Origin: Symbiodinium natans
Lineage: Eukaryota > Sar > Dinophyceae > Suessiales > Symbiodiniaceae
Reading direction: 5' to 3'
Assembly (NCBI GenBank): GCA_905221605.1
Contig: CAJNDS010002473.1
Location: 84,501-148,500 of the forward strand
Length of the DNA: 64,000 bases
In this document: positions 52,947-63,413 of the stretch, one piece after another
How positions within the stretch are numbered: position 1 is the stretch's first letter
Layout: each line of letters begins with the position of its first letter
Translations under genes and position numbers: made by a program
The notes under the pieces: generated by a model
Told to the model about the DNA's origin: nothing
Seen by the model: the letters and a program-made list of their open reading frames with translations, nothing else
The model's database searches: none

Positions 52947-53230
52947 GCTGAACTCCGCGCCCCCGTCCGAAACGAGATTGACCAAGAGAAGCTGGTTTCA
53001 CAACGCAAATTGTTTGTCATAGTTAGTTGGGTAACATTTTGCATTTTTAAAGGTACTTAAACCCAAGAAGGAATGTAAATTCAAGTTTTTTACTGTCCCA
53101 ACCATGAACTAGAATTGTGTGTTTGTGTAAGTGTGCTGGTGTTCTGTCACGACGGCAATTGGCTCGTGATTGTGCTCGTCGGGATGCATCGGGCTCCTCC
53201 TCAAGACTTGGCCTCAATCACGGGGCTTGC
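52947..53230 (+). CDS. two candidate exons, unrecognised
   Basis: 52947-52997 reads AELRAPVRNEIDQEKLV. 53165-53228 reads VIVLVGMHRAPPQDLASITG. They flank a dispersed repeat and may precede the PPR exon at 53377. Confidence 0.3.
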
Positions 53231-53376
53231 AGGCTTCAAAAACTAGCCCTGAACCCGAAACCCGAAACCCTAAGTCCCTAAACTCCTAAATCCCTAAATC
53301 CCTAAATCCCTAAATCCCTAAACCCCTAAATCCCTAAATCCCTAAACCCTAAATCCTAAATCCTAAACCCTACGAG

Positions 53377-53486
53377 GCTGAGCCTCATTTGACTAATTAT
53401 GCCATGCGTGGTTTCCGGGTGTCAGTTTCGTGGGACTCTTCCGATGCCCACAGGGCGATATCCGTGCTGGAGGAGGTGGAGCGAAG
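53377..53486 (+). CDS. PPR exon, A and B halves
   Basis: ACGAG acceptor, AEPHLTNYAMRGFRVSVSWD then SSDAHRAISVLEEVERR. GC donor (CGAAG|GCAGGG). Joins 54044 with canonical spacing. Confidence 0.7.
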
Positions 53487-56400
53487 GCAGGGTTTAGGGT
53501 TTACGGTTTACGGAGTTTACGGTTTACTGTTTGCGGTTTACGGTTTAGGTTTAGGGTTTAGGGTTTAGGGTTTAGGGCTCATGGGAGACATTCTCAGAAG
53601 GAACGTTATGACATGAGATCCTTGATATAGGACCCAAATCATTGAGGTTGAGGCTCTCATCAGACTAACCCTAAACCCTAAACCCTGATCCTCATGGGAG
53701 CCGGGTTTGCAGAAAGGCGGTGTACGTTAAGCAGCCCTAAGCCTGTTCATGGGTTACCTTGGTAGCCCGGCGGTACCCTTTTCCGATTTTGTGGCTCAAG
53801 GTTCCCTTTTCAAGTAATATGGTTCCTGGGCTACCAAGGTACTTGTGCAACCTCCTCTAAGGGGACCTTATGCTTTGAACCGCTTTGGTCAGTTTTTTTC
53901 TAGGTGAAAATCATAAGATCTATTTTTACACCAAGCCTTCCTCCGTAAACCCTAGACTCGACAGCGTTTTGTTTATGAACCCTAAGCCCTAAACCCTAAA
54001 CCCTAAACCCTAAACCCTAAACCCTAAACCCTAAACCCTAGAGGAGCCTGGAACTCAATGTGATCCCCTGCAACGCGGTGCTCAGTGCTTTGGCCAAGCG
54101 CCTTGTGCTCGTCAGGCTTGAATGCTTGCAGGGTCAAGCCTTAATCCCACGTTTAGGGTTTAGGGTTTAGGGTTTAGGGTTTAGGGTTCAGGGTTCAGGG
54201 TTTAGGGTTCAGGGTTTAGGGTTTAGGGTTCAGGGTTCAGGGTTCCGGGTTTAGGGTTTAGGGCTTAGGGTCTAGGCACCTAGGCTCTACGAAAGGAGGG
54301 GTCAGTGAGTGCCATTGCAAACCCTAAATCCTAGAACCCTACGCCCTAATCATTGCATGCCGGCCCCGCGGACCAACCCTGCCCTGCACCTGGGGAGTTC
54401 GTGAGGTTTAGGGTTTAGGGTTTAGGGTTTAGGGTTTAGGGTTTAGGGTTTAGGGTTTAGGGTTTAGGGTTTAGGGTTTAGGGTTTAGGGTTTAGGGACC
54501 CGAACCCTAAACCCCCAAAGAATCTTGACTGCTGAGGTGTTCGCAATGGCTCCGAGCTGTCCAAGCACTGTGGAAGATGCAGGCCAAAAGAATTCAGCCA
54601 GCCCCTTGGCTTGCAAACCTCTGAACGAGTTTAGGGTTTAGGGTTTAGGGTTTAGGGTTTGGGGTCTGGGTTTTGGGGTTTGGGGTTTAGGGCCGTTTTG
54701 GGTTTAGGGTTTAGGGTTCAGGGTCTTTAAGGTTTAGGGTTTAGGTTTCAGGGCCAAGCTTCGAGCCAAAGCAAGGAGTCACACCTGGCCAGCATGTAGG
54801 GTTTCCCTTTGAACATTCCCTATCGTCATAGCTTTGTTCTCTGCACCAGCTCCTAGAGCAAACCTTTGTGGTGCTGTACTGTAACTCTAGATCAAGATCC
54901 TTAGCCTGTTTGGGTTTATTGGGTTTCTGAATAAGGCAGCTAAGAATTTTTAACTTATAGCCACCCTCCTAAGTGCAGCCAAGAAACTCCTTTGCTCCAG
55001 AGTGCTTCTGCAAGGTTTGAAACTCCACTTGGTGGTACACGGGTACTATGTAACCCAAATCTGGCAGCAATTAAAGCTCGAGTGTAACCATGCTTAGGGG
55101 ACTTAGCCTGGTTCTACTTGCTTGGGCTAGAAGTTTTGGGTTTTGGGTGTGAGGGGGGCGATAAGCCCTCATGAACTTCCAAGCAACTTCTCCACTCATT
55201 CAAGCTGCAAATGAATCCCTAATTCAACCCCAATCCCTAAACCGCTGCTGGCTGCACAGGAACTCTAGACCCGAAGCTCTCTGGTAGGTTTGCTCACGAA
55301 GGCCTTTGAAAGATGACCAAAATGTAAACTTCAGCAACGGCAAGACGCAGATAATCCTCTAAGAAGGTCCCGTTCTCTCTTCAGCAGCTGCAGCGGAACA
55401 AAAACGCCTTTGCCTTGAGGCCGAAGGCCCCACGACCCTAAAGCAAAAGCCCTACAGGCTTAAAGCCCTAAAGCCTAAAGCCCCAAAAACCTTGAAGCCC
55501 GAAACCGAAACCTCTGAGCCCCCCTAAACCCTAAACCCTAAACCCTAAACCCTAAACCCTCAACCCTCCAAAGCCCTAGAGGCTCTAAGCCCTCACAGGA
55601 TGACTTCAGCTTCGGGGCGGCCATTACGGCCCTCGAGAAGCTTGTCCGCCTGTTCAGTTTGCGGTGCCCTCAGCCCCAAGAGGCTGAGGCTTTAGGGTTT
55701 AGGGTTTAGGGTTTAGGGTTTAGGGTTTAGGGTTTAGGGTTTAGGGTTTAGGGTTTAGGGTTCAGGGTTCAGGGTTCAGGGTTTAGGGTTTGGGTTTAGG
55801 GTTTAGGGTTTAGGGTGTAGGGTGTAGGGTGTACGGTGTAGGGTTTAGGGTCGAGTCCCACCCCCCCTGTGCTCAGGGCAGCCTAAGTTTCCTTTTCTGC
55901 AATGGTCAAACACAAGAAGGCTAAGCACCGGGATTTGAAATCGACCTGCCGGGCAGGAACCCTGCGCCCTCAACCCTAAACCTACCAGCTCAGGAAAGCC
56001 GGGTGCTGGCAGCATGCCATCGGGATGTGGATGCAGATTGAAGCCAACCAGGCGAGGGTTTTAGGGTTCCGGGTGTACGGCGTTAAGGGTTTTTAGCATG
56101 GTACTGCCTAGTGGTCGGTGTGCCTGGTACGTACAAGGGGTTCCTATGTAGTAACTTTAGTATAGGACCTACCCATACTATGTAGGTACATGGGCCCTGA
56201 TGAACCGAAATGAAACTTAGAATGGTGTTGGCTGTGTACAAAAGCATACGTTTCGCGCGCTGCTGTTGGATATTTCCACTCAGACCCCTGTAAGCATCCA
56301 AAAAGTAGGACCCGCCAAATAGTAGTCGATGTATACTTTGGGATGTTGCCCCTTATACTAGCAGTTCTTAAAGGGGGAACATCCCAATCTATACTGCTGT

Positions 56401-59400
56401 TCTAAGGGAATCTGCTTTTTGGATCCTCTCAGGGCCCTGGGCATACCCTAAACCCTAAACCCTAGACCCCAGACCCTAAACCCTACAGGATTTAGGGTTG
56501 GGCTTTAGGAGTTTCGGGCCTCCAAGCTTTTTTTAGCCGCACGCAAGGTGCGGCCGAACTTGATCCACTGCAACTCCGCCATCAGCGCGCCCCTTGGGCC
56601 TGCGCAGTTTAAGCAGATCCCTAAACTAGGGTTTAGGGTTTCGGGTTTAAGTAGGGCTTAGGCGGCTTAGGGTTTAGGGTTTGGGGTTTAGGGTTTAGGG
56701 TTTAGGGTTCAGGGTTTAGGGTTTAGGTTTAGGGTTTACAGGCAGGCCCTTGCGAGTTGTTTTTGTCTTCCTTCTTGGCTTCAATTGGATCATGTAATAT
56801 CTCTTTTCAGACGCCTTTTTCAGGGCCATCCTGTAAACTATAGCCTATGTCCATCGGCTGTGGGGTTTTGGGTGTTTGTTGAATGTTTGCTCGGGTTTAG
56901 GGCTGACAGGCTTTCCAGGGTTTAGGGGCTGATGGGGGCTTATAGGGCTTCAGACCCTAAACCCTAAACCCTAAACCCCAAACCCCAAACCCCAAACCCT
57001 AAACCCTAAACCCTAAACCCTAAACAGGCTTGGGCCGGGTGAAATAGCTTCTAAGGGCGTTGGGCCACCGTAGGGGCATTCCTGAGGTCCGAGAGCTCCC
57101 AAATCCAAGGCCCAAGCATCCCGCTGCGAGCCCTAAAAGGCCTGCCTAAACCTGAAGACCCTTATCCACCCCCTAAACCCTAAACCCTAAACCCTAAACC
57201 CTAAACCCTAAACCCTAAACCCTAAACCCTAAACCCTAAACCCTCATCTGCCCAAAACAAGACGTTGGAGCCCCTCAAGGGTTTTGGGGCTTAAGGTTTA
57301 GGGTTGAGGGTTTCGGGCCCTAAACCCTAAACCCTAAACCCTAAACCCTAAACCCTAAATCCCAAACCACCCCCAAGTAAGTCCGAACCCAGGTGTGAGA
57401 AGGCCGGTGCCTGGGAGGCGGCCTATGACATGCTGGTGATGTTGCAGCTCGGCGGCGCTTATGGCTTAAAGGCATTCAGGGTTTTAGGGTTTGGGATTTG
57501 GGGTTTAGGGTTTATGGCTCAAAGGGGTTTAGAGTTTTGGGGTTTAGGGTTTGGGGTCTGGGGCTTAGGGTTTGGGGTTTATGGCTTAAAGGCATTCAGG
57601 GTTTTAGGGTTTGGGATTTGGGGTTTAGGGTCTGGGGGCTTATGGCTTAAAGGCTTTAAGGGATTTTGGAATTTGGGGTTTAGGGTTTGGGTTTTAGGGA
57701 TTGGGTCTAGGGTGTAGGGTGTAGGGTTTAGGGTTTAGCTCATTGTTGTTTAAAGTGTTGAGGCTCTTTCGGCTTAGGGTGCGCTCGTTGTTTCAAGGGC
57801 TAAGGTGCACCTTATGTTTTTGGTTCCAGGGGTTACCCTAAACCCTGACCCTGGAACCCTAAACCCTGAACCCTAAACCCTAAGCCCCAAACCCTAAACC
57901 CTAAACCCTAAACCCTAAACCCTAAACGGTTCGAGTTTTAGGTTTGGCGGTTGTATGTTCTTGGCTCAGGGTGCGGCTCCTTCGCCCAGGGCTTGAACCG
58001 GGCATGACGTCAAGCCTGGGCCCTTTTATATAAGGGTTTAGGGTTTAGGGTTCAGGGTTGAGGGTTTGAGGGTTTAGGGTTTGAGGGTTTAGGGTTTAGG
58101 GTTTAGGGTTTAGGCCCATGTTGCCCAACACCCGAGGCAAAGCATCGCCCTGCGTGCCGACGCGATCACGTGCAGTGCGGTCATCAGCGCATGTGAGATC
58201 CTCCGCTGGCAGAGGGTGTCGGACTTGTTTAGGGTTTTGGGGGTGTAGGGTTTAGGGTTTAGGGTTTAGGGTTTTAAGTTGGGATGTTCCCCCCCCATAC
58301 TAGCAGTCCTTAATAGGGATGAGAATAGGGGATATTATATCCCTATTAAGGCCTGTTAGTATAACGGGGAACATCCCAACATCCAAGTCTGGAGCATTTT
58401 TGGGTGTACTTGAAGCTTGGCAGCGTGTGCGTGCGTGTTCGTATGTTGGGCCGCGGGTTTCGTGGGTGGGGCAATTGTCAGTTGGCTGCATCCAGCGAAG
58501 TCCTCCACTTGAAGCCTCTGCGGAGGTGTTGCAGTGACGTTTTCGGAGCACACCCTAAACCCTAAACCCTAAACCCTAAACCCTAAACCCTAAACCCTAA
58601 ACCCTAAACCCTAAACCCTAAACCCTAAACCACTTCTATTCCTAGCTTTCTGGGGAACCTCCTGAACTCAAGCCCGGGAACTTGCGGGCGAAGCTTTGTG
58701 AGGAAAGTTCGTTCCCAGAAGGAAATTAGGGCATGGCACTATGCACCTTTTATCCTGCTATGTAACCCCAAGCCCTGTAAAACCTCAAAACCCTCGAAGG
58801 GATGCCCTAAACCCTAAACCCCTACAAGCCCTATAAAAGCTATAAGACCGTTTAGAAGCCTCATGCAGAGCCTTTAAAGCCCTTATATGGGATGATACAG
58901 GGACCACGGACCTCCTTCCGAAGAACCAGTAAGGAAAGGAGACTGGGGGGGGGGGGGGCCCCCATTAATTATAGGGGACCCTAGGGGCGATTTAGGGGCG
59001 ATTTGGGGACTACTCCGGTATATAGGGGCTATATGAAGAATATATAAGGGTTGTATAGGGGAATAAAGATTAAGCGTCCCTTCTGGGGTCCCTCCTTATG
59101 CCTCCCTAAACCCTAAACCCTAAACCCTAAACCCTAAACCCTAAACCCTAAACCCTAAACCCTAAACCCTAAACCCTAAACCCTAAACCCTAAACCCTAA
59201 ACCCTAAACCGACCCTAAACCTTAAACAGTAAGGAAGGGAGACTGTTGGGAGCAGTCGCTGGACCTCTTGGCATGGATGGGCCGCACACACCTTGAGGCG
59301 GACGCGGCGCGGCGGCAGTGGGTTTAGGGTTTAGGGTTTAGGGTTTAGGGTTTAGGGTTTAGGGTTTAGGGTTTAGGGTTTAGGGTTTTAGGAGCTCCCA

Positions 59401-62400
59401 GGCTAGAGCCTGAACCCTTTACCTCAAGCCCGATCGCCCTAAACCCTACTTTTTTCGTTTCGGGTTTACTATGGTTTAGGGTTTAGGGTTTAGCGCTTCG
59501 GGTTCTCCCGAGATCGCCGAGGTAATTTGCTGCAACGGCGTCATCAGCGCCTGCGAGAAAGGCGGCCGATGGGAGCAGCTTCTTCGCAATTACTGCTTGG
59601 TAGCCCAGTGGTACCCTTTTTTCCCTTTTGTTCGGTTCAAGGTTCCCTTATAAAGGAACCAACCGAAAGAAGAGTGCCCTTTTTATGATATGGTTACCGG
59701 GCTACCAAGACTGCTGTGCTGGGGTCAGAACTAAGCCCTAAACTTAAACACCAAACCCTAAACCCTAAACCCTAGCAATCGTGCGCGTTTCGGTGAAGCC
59801 TAAACCCTAAACAGCCCTGTGATACAAGACCCTGAGAGCCTTGCACTCCAAGCTGCAGCGGCCTTCTGTGCTCTGAACCCTCCACCTAAGCCCGAAACCC
59901 TACACCTAAACCCTAAGCCCTAAACCACAAACTCTAAGCCCTATTCCTAAACCCTGCCCCCCAAACCCCAAGAATAGGCCGAAGCCCTCAACCCTCAATA
60001 GCCATGCATGCATGAAGACACCCCACCCCCAAACAAGAAAGAAAATTCGAGTTTAGGGTTTTAGGGTTTAGGGTTTAGGGTTCAGGGTTTAGGGTTTAGG
60101 GTTTAGGGTTTAGGGGTTAGGGTTTAGGGTTTAGGGTTTAGGGCTAGATGAAGGCAAGCTCTCCTCATCCTCCGATCTGTGACGGCCTCCGCGCTCCGCC
60201 CCACCCGGAACACCTTCAACGCCGCCATCCGCGCCTGCGGGCAGCTCCTCTGGAAAGTCCTGGTGGGGGTGGGGGGGGGGGGAGTGGGGTTTGGGGTTTA
60301 GGGCTCGGGTTTCGGGTCTAGGGTCTCGGGTTTAGGGTTTAGGGTTTTTGGGGGTTAAGGTAGGCCCTTGAGAGATTTTACATCTTCCCCTGATTGGGGG
60401 TGCGAGAGGATCATATCTAGGAATGGTTTGTGGTTTAGGGTTTGGGATTTAGGTTTAGGAGGACGGCGTGTCCCGAGCCCTAACCCTAAACCCTAAACCT
60501 TAAACCCCTGCAGCAAGATGCTCAAGACCCCTAAGCCTCAAACCTCAGCTCCGGGCCTGATGGTTCGGCTCAGGTTTAGGGTTTTAGGGTTTTAGGGTCT
60601 TAGGGTTCCAGGGTTTACGGTTTAGAGTTTAGGGTTTAGGGTTGGGGGTTTGGGGTTTGGGGTTTAGGGTAGGGTCTAGGGCCTCCAGGGTCTAGGGTGG
60701 CCCCAAGCCATCCCTTCTAAGCTAGGCCCTTATTCCCCTTTTCTTCGGGTTTAGGGTTTAGGTTTAGGGTTTAGGGTTTAGGTAGGGTTTAGGGTTTAGG
60801 GTTTAGGGTTTAGGGTTTAGGGTTTAGGGTTTAGGGTTTAGGGTTTAGGGTTTAGGGTTTAGGGTTTAGGATCCCTTGACAGCCCCAGTTAAACTAAAAG
60901 GGGTGCCCGGTTTTCTTCCTAGGTTACTCTGGGGTAAGGTTCTTGTCTAGCCGAAGCTATGATACTGACAGCGAATGAGCCATAATGCGCGATCCGCTCC
61001 ACTTACAACTAGAGGGGGGCGGTCCTTGCCGGCGTGCTCAAGCAGAGCAAGCTGGGTTTGTTTTGAAGATTCTAGGTACCGGGGATGATCCAACCATCAT
61101 AGAACACGAGCACCCTAAGTACGACCCGGAATCCTAAACCCTAAACCCTAAACCCTAAACCCTAAACCCCGAACATTGCAGAGCCCGAAGTGGCCCAGGC
61201 GGGATGGTCAGTGGCAGAATGCCTTGCTCCTGCTTGGGGAGATGGAGCATGTGGTGCTGACGCTTGACCACATTCGTATAGCCCGATGTTCCCATTTCGG
61301 GTCGAGAGCCCTGGAGCACAGGTTTGGTCTAGACCTTATGGGCCCTAAGAACCCCAAAAGTCCTAAGAACTCTAAAGCAACCGTATACCCTTGTAAGCTC
61401 TACAACATCCAAGAAACCTCGAGTCGATTCTACGAAAATGGTCGTTGGACATCGTCACATACCCTGGAAAATCGTAAGCCCTAAAAGAACCCTTAAGAAC
61501 TCTGCAACAGCCCTAAACCCTGAGAAACCGAAAAGAACCCAAACAATCCCGCAACAAGCTCTACAAGTTCCTAAAAGAGCCCGAAAAGAACCCCCAAGAA
61601 ACCCGAAACCCCAAGACCTAAAACCTAAACCCCAAACCCCAAACCCTAAACCCTAAACCCCAAACCCTAAACCCTAAACCCTCTTGTACCTTTTCTGAAG
61701 GACGCCGGACGTCGTCACGTACGGGGCGGCCATATGCAGTTGCGACGCTCGGCGCCCCTTTCGAGACAAGAGGTCCGGATTTTCGGTGCCTGGGATGCCT
61801 TCGGGTTAGGGTTTAGGGTTTAGGGTTTAGGGTTTGGGGTTTAGGGTTTAGGGTTTAGGGTTTGGGGTTTAGGGTTTAGGGTTTAGGGTTTAGGGTTTAT
61901 TGTTTAGGGTTTAGGGTTTAGGGTTTAGGGTTTATTGTTTAGGGTTTAGGGTTTAGGGTTTGGGGTTCAGGGCTTGGGGTTTAGGGTTTGGGGTTTGCGG
62001 TTTCGGGTTCGGGGTTTAGGGTTTAGGGGACACCCTTGATTCTTAGGCTGCTGAACCTCGTTCGGTTGCACCCGTACTTCAGGGAGTGTTCGAAAGGGGT
62101 GCTTCCGACCACACAAGAGACCCAACCCTGAGTCCAGCGGACTCCTGAGGCGCAGGGCTTTTGGTTTAGGGTTTACAGTAGGGTTTAGGGTTTTTAGGGT
62201 TTTTATGGTTTTAAGGGGTTTTTGGGTTTTTTAGGGTTTTTAGGGTTTTTGAGGGTTTTTTTTAGGGTTTTTTAGGGTTTAGGGCTTAGGGTCGTTCAGA
62301 TTCAGGGTCTATGGTTTACAGAGCTTAGGGGTTCGTAACTCCTACACTACTTATCCTTAACCCGACCTGAGGTCTGTCTCGGGCCTCGAGCTCTCCCCGC

Positions 62401-63130
62401 CTCCCAGTGACAAGAAAGCGAGGAATAAGGTGCCTCCTGAAAGTTCCAATTGTTGCGGTTTAGGGTTTAAAGCCCTACACCTTTAAACCCTCTGCCCGAA
62501 AAAAGGTTCACCCTTTCGTCAGAATTTCGGCCGAAACTCCCATATCACTCGGTAAGCTCCCAGAGACCCTTTCGCTCTAGTAAATCCGAAGGATACCCCG
62601 GTAGTACCCTTCTTTCCCTTCTAGAGTGTAATATAGGGGTCGGAATGATTACTAATCATATTCCCTTATGGCCCCTTGAAATGACAACTCTACTATAATA
62701 ACCGCCGAAACCCTGTTCAAATTACTAAGGCTCCTACAGTAGGGTCTCGGGTCTGGTCTTTAGGGATTAGGGCTTGCCTTCTGACCTCCTTACTTGGTCA
62801 TAGTTGTGTAACATTTTACATTTTAAGGGTACTTAAAGCCCATGAGGAAAAAACATTTAAATTCCTAATATTTTCCGAACCATGAACTACATTAAGCAAA
62901 AGGGGCACCTTCTCCACCGAGCCCAAAACCCACCCAAAGCCTTCCAGACTGAGCCATCCAGCTGAAACCCCTAAACCCTAAACCGAAACCCTAAACCCTA
63001 AACCCTAAACCGAAACCCTAAACCCTAAACCCTGAACCCTAAACCCTAAACCCTAACCTCCTCGCAAGGACCGGGAAGAGTCCTGGGAGGTCGCGATGGC
63101 ACTGCTCAGCCAAGCGCAGGCGGGCTTGCT
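53377..63130 (+). CDS. second PPR protein gene (or continuation), half-repeat exons
   Basis: At least fourteen exons again rebuild the 35-residue PPR register. Examples are SVLEEVERR+SLELNVIPCNAV, LSALAK+CSQWLRAVQALWKM, ITALE+KAGCWQHAIGM, VISACE+KGDCWEQSLDLLAWM, IRACG+RDGQWQNALLLLGEM and ICSC+DREESWEVAMALL. Donors are GC or GA throughout. Predicted role as for the first PPR gene: RNA binding, probably organellar. It could be one gene with the exons at 25284-46760, but 6.6 kb of non-PPR exons with stop codons lies between. One A half between 57105 and 57393 was not found. The 3' end lies beyond the window or is unrecognised. Confidence 0.8.
53757..53839. mobile_element. MITE-like family F copy, shortened
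   Basis: CCTTGGTAGCCC ... GGGCTACCAAGG, with an internal deletion relative to the other copies. Flanked by TA. Confidence 0.7.
54044..54097 (+). CDS. PPR exon, A half
   Basis: TAGAG acceptor, SLELNVIPCNAVLSALA, GC donor (GCCAA|GCGCCT). Joins 54537 to give LAK-CSQW. Confidence 0.75.
54537..54600 (+). CDS. PPR exon, B half
   Basis: CTGAG acceptor, CSQWLRAVQALWKMQAKRIQ then P, GC donor (CAGCCA|GCCCCT). Confidence 0.75.
54868..54985 (+). repeat. dispersed repeat family I, copy 2
   Basis: About 80 percent similar by eye to 48962-49075. Lies in PPR intron 54601-55598. Confidence 0.7.
55599..55636 (+). CDS. PPR exon, A half
   Basis: CACAG acceptor, DDFSFGAAITAL, GA donor (CTCGA|GAAGCT). Joins 55994 to give ALE-KAGCW. 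Confidence 0.75.
55690..55855 (+). repeat. telomeric tract with GTGTAGG variants
   Basis: TTTAGGG units, then TTCAGGG, then TGTAGGG units. Inside PPR intron 55637-55993. Confidence 0.9.
55994..56051 (+). CDS. PPR exon, B half
   Basis: CTCAG acceptor, KAGCWQHAIGMWMQIEANQ, GC donor (AACCAG|GCGAGG). Confidence 0.75.
56548..56601 (+). CDS. PPR exon, A half
   Basis: GCAAG acceptor, VRPNLIHCNSAISAPLGP. A GC donor follows, but its phase conflicts with the acceptor at 57055, so one junction is unresolved. Confidence 0.7.
57056..57105 (+). CDS. PPR exon, B half
   Basis: CTAAG acceptor, RWATVGAFLRSESSQI. The donor is not resolved. Confidence 0.55.
57393..57456 (+). CDS. PPR exon, A/B
   Basis: CCCAG acceptor, CEKAGAWEAAYDMLVMLQLG then G, GC donor (GGCGGC|GCTTAT). 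A 52-bp repeat begins right after it. Confidence 0.7.
57460..57632 (+). repeat. 120-bp-period repeat
   Basis: The segment 57460-57512 recurs at 57580-57632 without visible change. Both start TTATGGCTTAAAGGCATTCA. Confidence 0.85.
58145..58196 (+). CDS. PPR exon, A half
   Basis: Reads IALRADAITCSAVISAC, GA donor (TGTGA|GATCCT). The 5' limit is approximate. Joins 59234 to give ISACE-KGDCW. Confidence 0.7.
58927..59245 (+). repeat. 300-bp block between 19-bp direct repeats at a splice acceptor
   Basis: CAGTAAGGAA(A/G)GGAGACTG at 58927-58945 and 59227-59245. The block contains a dispersed element (58985-59098, related to 2805-2880) and a 105-bp CCCTAAA tract. Confidence 0.85.
59234..59294 (+). 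CDS. PPR exon, B half; acceptor region duplicated
   Basis: GTAAG acceptor, KGDCWEQSLDLLAWMGRTHL, GA donor (CACCTT|GAGGCG). The acceptor plus 12 exon bases also occur 300 bp upstream. Confidence 0.75.
59513..59577 (+). CDS. PPR exon, A half
   Basis: CCGAG acceptor, IAEVICCNGVISACEKGGRW then E. GC donor (GAGCA|GCTTCT). Confidence 0.75.
59596..59709. mobile_element. MITE-like family F copy
   Basis: Same 15-bp ends, flanked on both sides by ACTG. Inserted in PPR intron 59578-60153. Confidence 0.75.
60154..60240 (+). CDS. PPR exon, B half plus A half
   Basis: TGAAG acceptor, QALLILRSVTASALRPTRNT then FNAAIRAC. GC donor (TGCGG|GCAGCT). Confidence 0.75.
60712..60935 (+). mobile_element. MITE-like family F2 copy with telomeric insertion
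   Basis: Left part AGGCCCTTATTCCCC and right part AAAAGGGGTGCCCGG...CCTAGGTTACTC are separated by about 120 bp of TTTAGGG repeats (60748-60869). Confidence 0.7.
61199..61258 (+). CDS. PPR exon, B half
   Basis: CCCAG acceptor, RDGQWQNALLLLGEMEHVV, GA donor (GTGCT|GACGCT). The frame stays open on both sides, which makes a misleading longer reading frame. Confidence 0.75.
61701..61743 (+). CDS. PPR exon, A half
   Basis: TGAAG acceptor, TPDVVTYGAAICSC, GA donor (AGTTGC|GACGCT). Joins 63069 to give CSC-DREESW. Confidence 0.75.
61803..62030 (+). repeat. telomeric tract with TTTATTG and TTTGGGG variants
   Basis: About 32 units. The unusual GTTTATTGTTTAGGG unit appears twice about 35 bp apart, showing local duplication. 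Confidence 0.95.
62180..62290 (+). repeat. long-T telomere variant array
   Basis: Units of TTTTTAGGG and TTTTTTAGGG. A reverse-complement counterpart is the CCCTAAAAAC array at 17127-17270. Confidence 0.9.
63069..63130 (+). CDS. PPR exon, B half
   Basis: GCAAG acceptor, DREESWEVAMALLSQAQAGL. The next A half is not certain; 63771-63799 (PRVRMMSGI) is a weak candidate. Confidence 0.7.
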
Positions 63131-63168
63131 GAGGAAAACATTGGGCCTGTCTCAACTTGGATGGGTAA

Positions 63169-63277
63169 CCCTAAGGGTCCATGTACCTTATTATTATATA
63201 CTTAGACCCAAAAGTCCTTATATAGGAAGTACTTTAAGGCCCAAGTATTCCATAATTAGGTACATGGACCCTTAGGG
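63169..63277 (-). mobile_element. 109-bp foldback MITE family A, copy 4
   Basis: Same element in reverse orientation, flanked by TAA on both sides. Older fragments of the family lie near 13800-13950, 26170, 27660, 29283-29385 and 29739. Confidence 0.85.
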
Positions 63278-63309
63278 TAACCGCCGCACATCTTGCTTTA
63301 TGTTTATAT

Positions 63310-63413
63310 GGGTAGTTGTCGAAGTGATGATTCTTTTGGGGTACTCTTAAATCTTAGGTGCCGTAGTATAATTGGGACCCCCCCAAAAGGGGCCATAATG
63401 TTGACAACCACCC
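63310..63413. mobile_element. MITE-like family D copy, intact
   Basis: GGGTAGTTGTC ... GACAACCACCC. Shares TTAGGTGCCGTA and GACCATAAT-type interior with the copy at 37071. Confidence 0.7.

Noticed and set aside
53786-53804. Spliced-leader-like GATTTTGTGGCTCAAGG
   Set aside because: Part of a family F element whose other copies differ at these bases, so the resemblance is probably chance.
62046-62150. Open island AAEPRSVAPVLQGVFERG in two frames
   Set aside because: Inside intron 61744-63068, which joins CSC to DREESW exactly.
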